Shown here: positions 6,807 through 10,866 of the stretch, piece after piece
How positions within the stretch are numbered: position 1 is the first letter of the stretch
Layout: every line of letters begins with the position of its first letter
Origin: a bacterium
GTDB taxonomy: Bacteria > UBP15 > UBA6099 > DSWB01
Assembly (NCBI GenBank): GCA_020061125.1
Contig: JAGUYV010000048.1
Location: forward strand, 1 to 10,866
Direction of reading: 5' to 3'
DNA: 10,866 nucleotides
Translations under genes and position numbers: made by a program
The notes under the pieces: model-generated
The model's database searches: none
The model's input: the letters and a program-made list of their open reading frames with translations, nothing else
What the model was told of the DNA's origin: nothing

Positions 6807-7492
6807 ACCCGAAGACATCCCCGGACACGGTTTCCATCATCCTGCCCGCATACAACGAGGAGCAGACCCTGGGGGCGACCCTGGCTGCGGTGCGCTCCAT
6901 CCCCGGAGTCACGGAAATCGTGGTTGTGGACGACGGGTCATTGGACCGCACCGCGGAAATCGCGTCCGCGGCGGGCGCGGCCGTGCTCAAGAACGAGCGC
7001 AACCTTGGCAAGGGCGGCAGCATGGAGCGCGGCCTGCGGCACAGTTCCGGGGACATCGTGGTGTTTCTGGACGCGGATCTCGGCGCAAGCGCGGCAGAAG
7101 CGGGAAAACTCATTCAAGCGGTGCGCGAGGGCGCGTGCGATATGGCCATCGCCCAGTTCTACGGCGGCAAGCAGCGCAAGGGCGGGTTCGGCATCGTGCT
7201 GGGCACAGCGCGCGCCGGGTTGAAATGGAAAACGGGCCAGGAGTTCCGCTCGCCCATCTCGGGCCAGCGCGCGTTCCGCCGACAGGCCGCCCTGGACCTG
7301 TGCCCCATTCCCGGCGGATTCGGCGCCGAAGTCGGCCTCACCATCCGTGCGCACCGCCACGGGTACCGCATTCACGAAGTGCCCACGGATATGCGCAACA
7401 AGGCCACGGGCCGCACGCTCAAGGGCTTCATTCACCGCGGCAAACAGTTCGTGCACATCCTCAAGACATTCCTCACGGAACCGGCGCGATAA
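6803..7492 (+). CDS. Family 2 glycosyltransferase (DPM1-like)
   Basis: A 229-residue GT-A fold transferase that moves a sugar from a nucleotide sugar. It begins with VSIILPAYNEE, followed by VVVDDGS (D43, D44), NLGKGGSMERGL, and the metal-binding DAD at 90-92 within VVFLDADLG. SGQRAFRR at 153-160 and a GFGAEVGLTIRAHRHGYRIHEVP block match the dolichyl-phosphate mannose synthase/glucosyl-phosphoglycerate synthase type of GT2 proteins. There is no membrane anchor, unlike many relatives with a GtrA or C-terminal transmembrane part. The ATG at 6803 overlaps the stop of the ClpX-like gene (ATGA), so the two are translationally coupled. Donor and acceptor are not determinable. It ends 26 bases before the convergent NagB-like gene; that gap shows no hairpin terminator. 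Confidence 0.88.
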   Translation: MNPKTSPDTVSIILPAYNEEQTLGATLAAVRSIPGVTEIVVVDDGSLDRTAEIASAAGAAVLKNERNLGKGGSMERGLRHSSGDIVVFLDADLGASAAEAGKLIQAVREGACDMAIAQFYGGKQRKGGFGIVLGTARAGLKWKTGQEFRSPISGQRAFRRQAALDLCPIPGGFGAEVGLTIRAHRHGYRIHEVPTDMRNKATGRTLKGFIHRGKQFVHILKTFLTEPAR

Positions 7493-7518
7493 TTCTTTTG
7501 CCTTGAAGACACACTGTT

Positions 7519-8460
7519 CTATTCCGGCAGTGCGTTGTAATAGTCCCGGATCACGGCCCAGTTGGTGCTGGGCATGGCCGTGAGGCTTGGCGTGACATTG
7601 ATTTCACCGGGCCATAGTTGCAACATGGTTGCGGGCACGCGGGGCGTGATGCGGCCGTGCGCGGCGTAGCGCCAGATGAAATTCTGCCAGGGATACCCGT
7701 CGCACCAGATGCTGCGGTATGCGGCGTCGCGGATCTGCGCCGGTCCGATGCTGTAGGCGTGGGAAGGGGCCAGGGGATATGCGGAGTCAAAGGTCCGCAA
7801 CGCGTTCTGCATGGCCGTAGCCGGGTTGAGGCGGCAGAAGCGCGGCCCCTGGTTCAGGAATGCGTCCATGTCGTCCAGGTCGCCCCATTGCCCGTCCACG
7901 GGATCTATGAAAGCCAGGTGTCCGCTCCACCCGATGCCGCCGTACGCCACCTCGGCGCCTCCGGCTTCGGCGATCATGTCCGCGTAGCGTTCCACATTGC
8001 CCGGCCCGGGCGCGTAAATCTGCTCAAAGGGCGGATGCAGGCTCTTGTCCACGAACAGCAGGAAACTGTTGAGCATATAGTTGCGGAATGAAAACGGAAA
8101 ATCATCGGGCGCGAGCCGCCCATCCGGCAGGGCGTATTCATCCATGAGAAACAGATGGCAGTGGTCCATGGGCAGGCGGTACTGGGTGATCATGTCCGCA
8201 AGGATCGGATACTGGGCTACGGGGCCGACCGGCAGCAGGGCCACGAATTTGCGCCCCTGCTGCCGCGCCGCCACCATGCGCTTGAAGATATCTTTTGCGA
8301 ACCGCCGGTAAAACGCCTCGGGCCGATCAATCACATTGATTTTCAAATTTCCGTTCGGAGGAGCCACGGCTTCGGATTTGCTCAAGGCGCACACCCGGAG
8401 CGTTTCATCCAGATCCCGCAGGGTCACGAAATCCTGGGGACGCCAGTCACTGCGTTTCAT
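7519..8460 (-). CDS. NagB-fold glucosamine-6-phosphate isomerase/6-phosphogluconolactonase-like protein
   Basis: A 313-residue member of the NagB/6-phosphogluconolactonase superfamily, which handles sugar phosphates. LFLMDEY (D107, E108) corresponds to the MDEY block whose Asp is the proton-transfer base of NagB. GGIGWSGHLAFIDP (174-187) corresponds to GGxGxDGHIAFNEP: the ring-opening His is kept (H181), but the Asp before it is Ser (S179) and the Glu after it is Asp (D186). TPRVPATMLQL (272-282) matches the phosphate/sugar loop near the C-terminus. About 40 extra residues precede the domain, making it longer than NagB (about 265). The start is firm: gagaggtgat lies just upstream of the ATG. 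The changed catalytic residues make plain glucosamine-6-phosphate deaminase activity doubtful; another keto-aldo sugar phosphate is possible. It has its own promoter region, divergent from the small protein gene. Confidence 0.82.
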   Translation of the reverse strand: MKRSDWRPQDFVTLRDLDETLRVCALSKSEAVAPPNGNLKINVIDRPEAFYRRFAKDIFKRMVAARQQGRKFVALLPVGPVAQYPILADMITQYRLPMDHCHLFLMDEYALPDGRLAPDDFPFSFRNYMLNSFLLFVDKSLHPPFEQIYAPGPGNVERYADMIAEAGGAEVAYGGIGWSGHLAFIDPVDGQWGDLDDMDAFLNQGPRFCRLNPATAMQNALRTFDSAYPLAPSHAYSIGPAQIRDAAYRSIWCDGYPWQNFIWRYAAHGRITPRVPATMLQLWPGEINVTPSLTAMPSTNWAVIRDYYNALPE

Positions 8461-8507
8461 AGATCACCTCTCGAATTCGAACGGGCCGCGTTGCGGACCC
8501 GAACCAT

Positions 8508-8537
8508 ATTGTAATGAAATCGCGCGCCGCTGAACAA
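8508..8537 (-). promoter_or_regulatory. Possible promoter of the NagB-like gene
   Basis: On the minus strand TACAAT (8508-8513) is a good -10 element giving a leader of about 40 bases to the ATG at 8460. The matching -35, TTGTTC at 8532-8537 with 18-base spacing, is poor. The divergent gap 8461-8674 also contains the 11-base direct repeat TGTAATGAAAT at 8510-8520 and 8586-8596, the first copy overlapping this -10 element. Confidence 0.35.
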
Positions 8538-8610
8538 TTCGCGGCTGCGGCCGCGCCGGAACCGGGCCTGTTCATCCGTGTTTTATGTAATGAAATAAAT
8601 TTTCGCCATA

Positions 8611-8649
8611 CTGTACAGAAACGCAGTTTATGGGTATAATAATGTACAG
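8611..8649 (+). promoter_or_regulatory. Promoter with twin TGTACAG elements (putative operator pair)
   Basis: TATAAT at 8635-8640 is a perfect -10 box. TGTACA at 8612-8617, 17 bases upstream, occupies the -35 position with four of six matches and is part of the palindrome CTGTACAG. A second TGTACAG lies at 8643-8649 over the predicted transcription start. The two copies are 31 bases apart, close to three helix turns. Two copies bracketing the -10 box look like an operator pair for a dimeric repressor or regulator; the regulator is not identifiable here. Confidence 0.55.
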
Positions 8650-8674
8650 GTAAGAGATATTAATGGAGAGAACC

Positions 8675-9013
8675 ATGGTAACGCCGCAATGTGAAAAATG
8701 CCGGAAGCGGATCGAGCGCGTAAGCGAGTGCGTGGTGGCGTATCGCGAGAACGAGCCGGGCACTGCGGGCCTGTATCACCGCGAGTGCGCCATGGCCATG
8801 GGCGGCGAGCGCCGGCGCGCGCAATGGTTCGGCGAGAACGACAACCTTGAACAATGGTACGAACAGTTCGAGGACAGGCGCTCGCGCGAGATCGGACTGC
8901 TGGCGCACCGCTGGGTGAACCAGCACAGGTACTACCGGCCGCGCACCGGATTTGTGACCATCTGGGACACGGCCAGGGAAAACGCAGGCAAGCGCAAAAA
9001 TCAGGCCGGGTGA
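8675..9013 (+). CDS. Small hypothetical protein with N-terminal Cys/His zinc-finger-like motif
   Basis: I do not recognise this 112-residue charged, soluble protein. From the chosen start it opens with CEKCRKRIE and later LYHRECAMAM, giving a C-x2-C-x25-H-x3-C pattern (C6, C9, H35, C38) that could bind one zinc, like half of a LIM or treble-clef finger. The rest is rich in Arg, Glu, Trp and Tyr (for example QWYEQFEDRRSREIGLLAHRW) with a basic C-terminal tail. There is no membrane segment. ATG at 8675 is preferred because GGAGAG sits at 8665-8670; ATG at 8663 would add four residues but lacks a good ribosome binding site. It has its own strong promoter with twin TGTACAG elements and ends before a hairpin terminator, so it is a single-gene unit. 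The zinc motif would allow nucleic-acid or protein binding, but function is unknown. Confidence 0.75.
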   Translation: MVTPQCEKCRKRIERVSECVVAYRENEPGTAGLYHRECAMAMGGERRRAQWFGENDNLEQWYEQFEDRRSREIGLLAHRWVNQHRYYRPRTGFVTIWDTARENAGKRKNQAG

Positions 9014-9114
9014 TCGCCCTGCCCCACAGGGTTCCCCGCAGGAGCGCCACACCAGCGTGACTGCTTTGTGCGCTGACATGCATGTCCCATAACACTCTGG
9101 CGTCCGCCGACAAA

Positions 9115-9140
9115 AAAACCGCCCCCGCAGGGGCGGTTTT
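9115..9140. terminator. Bidirectional intrinsic terminator
   Basis: AAAACCGCCCC at 9115-9125 pairs fully with GGGGCGGTTTT at 9130-9140 around the loop CGCA, an 11-bp GC-rich stem. On the plus strand it runs into a T tract (TTTTGTTTTT), and on the minus strand the A run at 9112-9118 reads as seven T. It sits between convergent genes ending at 9013 and 9174 and can stop transcription from both sides. Confidence 0.9.
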
Positions 9141-9173
9141 GTTTTTCTGGTTATTGCGGCTTTCGGAAAAGAC

Positions 9174-9626
9174 TCACACCGGCTGGAAGCACTCGATGTC
9201 CAGCATGGTGTTGGTGGTTTCCTTAGCGAATCTTGCTTTGACCTTCATGCCCACTGCGACCTTGTCCGGGTCGGCGTCAATGATGTGGGCCATGGGCGTA
9301 TCGGCGCCGTCGAGTTTGATCAACCCGAGCACGAAGGGCGCAGGGCGCGGGTGGTGCCTGTCGGGTTTTCGCACCACGGTGAAGTTGGTGACAACGCCCG
9401 TGTCCGCGAGTTCGACCCAGTCGTTGGTGAGCAGCTCGAAATCACGCTCGCAGGTCTGTCGCGGGGGGACATAAATCTTGTTGCACTTCTTGCATTTCAC
9501 GCCGAGGATTTTCTTCTTGTCGCGCAGAGAGATGATGAACTTGCTGCCCACGCGGCCGGCGAAATATTGGTACGGGAGAGCGAGCTTGCCTTCCCTGATG
9601 GCGCAGTATTGTTGCAGGTCTTCCAT
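9174..9626 (-). CDS. Zn-ribbon/OB-fold protein (DUF35 family), acyl-CoA-linked
   Basis: A 150-residue protein of the DUF35 family: an N-terminal helix region, a zinc ribbon (CKKCNKIYVPPRQTC, C45, C48, C59) and a C-terminal OB fold (LADTGVVTNFTVVRKP, FVLGLIKLDGADTPMAHII, VGMKVKARF). DUF35 proteins pair with thiolases or hydratases of acyl-CoA and polyketide metabolism and are thought to help bind or channel the CoA ester (for example ChsH2 of steroid degradation). Here the fourth ribbon ligand, normally Cys, is Asp (D62), so zinc binding may be Cys3Asp or weakened. A strong ribosome binding site (aaaggagg) precedes the ATG. It follows 33 bases after the SCP2-DUF35 fusion on the same strand, so the two are cotranscribed and the operon ends at the terminator at 9115-9140. 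Confidence 0.88.
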   Translation of the reverse strand: MEDLQQYCAIREGKLALPYQYFAGRVGSKFIISLRDKKKILGVKCKKCNKIYVPPRQTCERDFELLTNDWVELADTGVVTNFTVVRKPDRHHPRPAPFVLGLIKLDGADTPMAHIIDADPDKVAVGMKVKARFAKETTNTMLDIECFQPV

Positions 9627-9659
9627 TGCGCAGCCTCCTTTGCGGCAGTGTGTGGCGAA

Positions 9660-10820
9660 TCAGTCCGCCAGCTCGAAGTATTTGATGTCGCGCACGCGGC
9701 CCTCGGGCTTGTCCGCCCACACCGGGCGCACCCGGTCTCCCTTGCTGGCGCGGCCTAGGTCCGAGTCCTTGAGGAAGTGCCAGAAGGTTTCCTTGCCCTG
9801 GCACCCGTCGAGCAGGATGTGGATGGTGCCGTAGGGGGTTTCGCGTGTTTCGCCGGTGAGCGGGTCCGGGCTGGCGTAGTACACATGCTCGATGAGGTTG
9901 ATCGTGCCCTCGGGACCGACCTCGACAAACTCGCCCGCGCGGCATCGGCACACGGCGCAGATCTCGCGCGGCGGCAGTTGCTTGCGCCCGCACTCGGGGC
10001 ACACATTGGCGATGATCTTCTTCTCGCGCAGCCCGGCCAGGAATTTGCCCATAACCGGCCCGGTGGAGTATTTCATGTCCACGGAGATGACTTTCTTGAG
10101 CACGATGAGTTCTTCCTGGGCCTCGGCTTCGGGCAGGGTGAACTTGGCGAACAGCTTGGGCAGTTTCTGCGCCAGCTCCATGTCGCCGGTGAGGCGCAGA
10201 CGGCCGGCGCCGAACGCCACCAGCGGGTCCAGCTTGCCGGTCATGAGGTCCACATAATCTTTGGCGCTCACAATGTTGGTGACTGTGGCGTCCGCGGCCA
10301 GGCCTTCCTTGATTGTGCATTTCCCGTCCTTGACCACGGCGGTCCACTGGCCGCCGCCGTCTCCGCCCAGGTCGTAGCAGAACCTGGCGTCCAGGCCCGG
10401 TATCACTTCGGGGCGGAAGCGCTCGGGCATGGTGCCGATGATGTCGCCCGCGGTAAGCGCCTTTTTGGGCGGCACATACTTGGTGAACATCATGGGCAGT
10501 TTCATGAGGATGGACATGTCGCCCTCGACCTTGAGCTTTCCGGTCTGGAAGGCCTCCATGCCGTCAATTTTTCCCACGGTGATGCCCGCGAAGGTTTCGG
10601 CGTCCGCGATCATCTTGGCCGTGAACGCGCCGAAGTCCGGCCCGCCCAGCTTATCGGTCTGGCACGCGCCGTCCTTGACCGTGAGTTTCCAGCATCCGCC
10701 GCCGTCGCCGGAGATGTCGTAGGCCACGACAACATCCATGCCCTGCGCGCCTTCGGGACGGAATCGCTCCGTCTGCGTTTCAAAAATATGGTCCACGGTG
10801 GTTCCGAAATATTCAGCCAT
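9660..10820 (-). CDS. SCP2-SCP2-Zn-ribbon/OB-fold (DUF35) fusion protein, lipid/acyl-CoA carrier
   Basis: A 386-residue protein with three modules. Residues about 5-116 and 122-228 are two SCP2 sterol-carrier-like domains, each showing an IxxTMPERFRPE-type helix, a D-x-GGDGGG-x-W turn and strand, then GKLxxxxAFxxGxLxxxGDMxLxxKLP. SCP2 domains form hydrophobic tunnels for lipids or fatty acyl-CoA. After a linker (229-265) comes a DUF35 module: a full Cys4 zinc ribbon (C274, C277, C288, C291 in CPECGRKQLPPREICAVC) and an OB fold with TINLIEHVYY and GTIHILLDG up to KYFELAD. Fusing carrier and DUF35 accessory domains in one chain suggests it delivers a lipid-like CoA ester to a partner enzyme, probably a thiolase or similar; that is inference. 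GGAGG lies 5 bases before the ATG. The preceding gene ends only 10 bases upstream, and the next gene is a second DUF35 protein, so this is one operon. Confidence 0.88.
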   Translation of the reverse strand: MAEYFGTTVDHIFETQTERFRPEGAQGMDVVVAYDISGDGGGCWKLTVKDGACQTDKLGGPDFGAFTAKMIADAETFAGITVGKIDGMEAFQTGKLKVEGDMSILMKLPMMFTKYVPPKKALTAGDIIGTMPERFRPEVIPGLDARFCYDLGGDGGGQWTAVVKDGKCTIKEGLAADATVTNIVSAKDYVDLMTGKLDPLVAFGAGRLRLTGDMELAQKLPKLFAKFTLPEAEAQEELIVLKKVISVDMKYSTGPVMGKFLAGLREKKIIANVCPECGRKQLPPREICAVCRCRAGEFVEVGPEGTINLIEHVYYASPDPLTGETRETPYGTIHILLDGCQGKETFWHFLKDSDLGRASKGDRVRPVWADKPEGRVRDIKYFELAD

Positions 10821-10830
10821 GTGTGCCTCC

Positions 10831-10866
10831 TTACCAGTCCAGGTCTTTTTCGAGCATGGTGAGCAC
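10831..10866 (-). CDS. C-terminal end of an upstream gene (11 codons), unidentified
   Basis: On the minus strand the frame reads VLTMLEKDLDW then TAA at 10831-10833, directly before the GGAGG of the SCP2-DUF35 fusion gene. The close spacing shows a gene that begins beyond the window and is cotranscribed with the fusion. In such operons this place is often taken by a thiolase or other acyl-CoA enzyme, but 11 residues do not allow identification. Confidence 0.5.
   Translation of the reverse strand: MLTMLEKDLDW

Noticed and set aside
5682-6818. 378-codon open frame on the minus strand opposite the ClpX-like gene
   Set aside because: It is antisense to a clear AAA+ gene and rich in His/Val/Glu as expected from codon-bias shadows; no family features.
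9777-10862. 361-codon open frame on the plus strand opposite the SCP2-DUF35 gene
   Set aside because: Shadow of the real minus-strand gene, with no domain motif and no ribosome binding site of note.

Overview
The window is GC-rich bacterial chromosome with tightly packed genes and short AT-rich regulatory gaps. The mix suggests an environmental Gram-negative bacterium, perhaps of the Desulfobacterota/Deltaproteobacteria or a related candidate phylum: a sulfatase-fold enzyme, an MGAT-like acyltransferase, SCP2 and Zn-ribbon/OB-fold (DUF35) acyl-CoA-type proteins, a ClpX-like ATPase and a CadC-type metal sensor. This placement is inference from gene content; no rRNA or marker gene is present. 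I saw no tRNA, CRISPR array, insertion sequence or phage gene.

Layout. (1) Positions 2-2527, + strand: an operon of three closely spaced or overlapping genes, namely the C-terminal part of a sulfatase-superfamily hydrolase, a creatininase-family amidohydrolase and a lysophospholipid/diacylglycerol-type acyltransferase. (2) 2592-4288, + strand: a metal-efflux module. A promoter with an SmtB/CadC-like operator drives an ArsR-family sensor that carries both classic metal sites, followed by an SO_0444-type permease with cysteine-rich loop and tail. (3) 4344-5444, - strand: a radical SAM/SPASM protein convergent with the permease. (4) 5564-7492, + strand: a regulatory region with two 13-bp direct repeats spaced 21 bp and a good sigma70 promoter, then a ClpX-like AAA+ ATPase translationally coupled to a family 2 glycosyltransferase. 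(5) 7519-8460, - strand: an atypical NagB-fold sugar-phosphate isomerase/deaminase homologue. (6) 8611-9013, + strand: a strong promoter flanked by twin TGTACAG elements and a small cysteine/histidine protein of unknown function. (7) 9115-9140: a bidirectional terminator. (8) 9174-10866, - strand: a lipid/acyl-CoA operon of a Zn-ribbon/OB-fold protein, an SCP2-SCP2-Zn-ribbon/OB-fold fusion and the last 11 codons of an upstream gene.

How they work together. The metal module is self-contained: the sensor should release its operator when Cd/Pb/Zn-like ions bind, which would raise expression of the permease. The minus-strand lipid operon probably supplies a carrier (SCP2) and accessory (DUF35) function to an acyl-CoA enzyme such as a thiolase lying upstream of the window. 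I found no clear multi-gene new defence or biosynthetic system. The most unusual items are the ClpX-like ATPase lacking the recognisable ClpX zinc domain, GYVG pore loop and IGF ClpP-docking loop; the NagB homologue with changed active-site residues; the tandem SCP2-DUF35 fusion; and the small protein under a twin-palindrome promoter.
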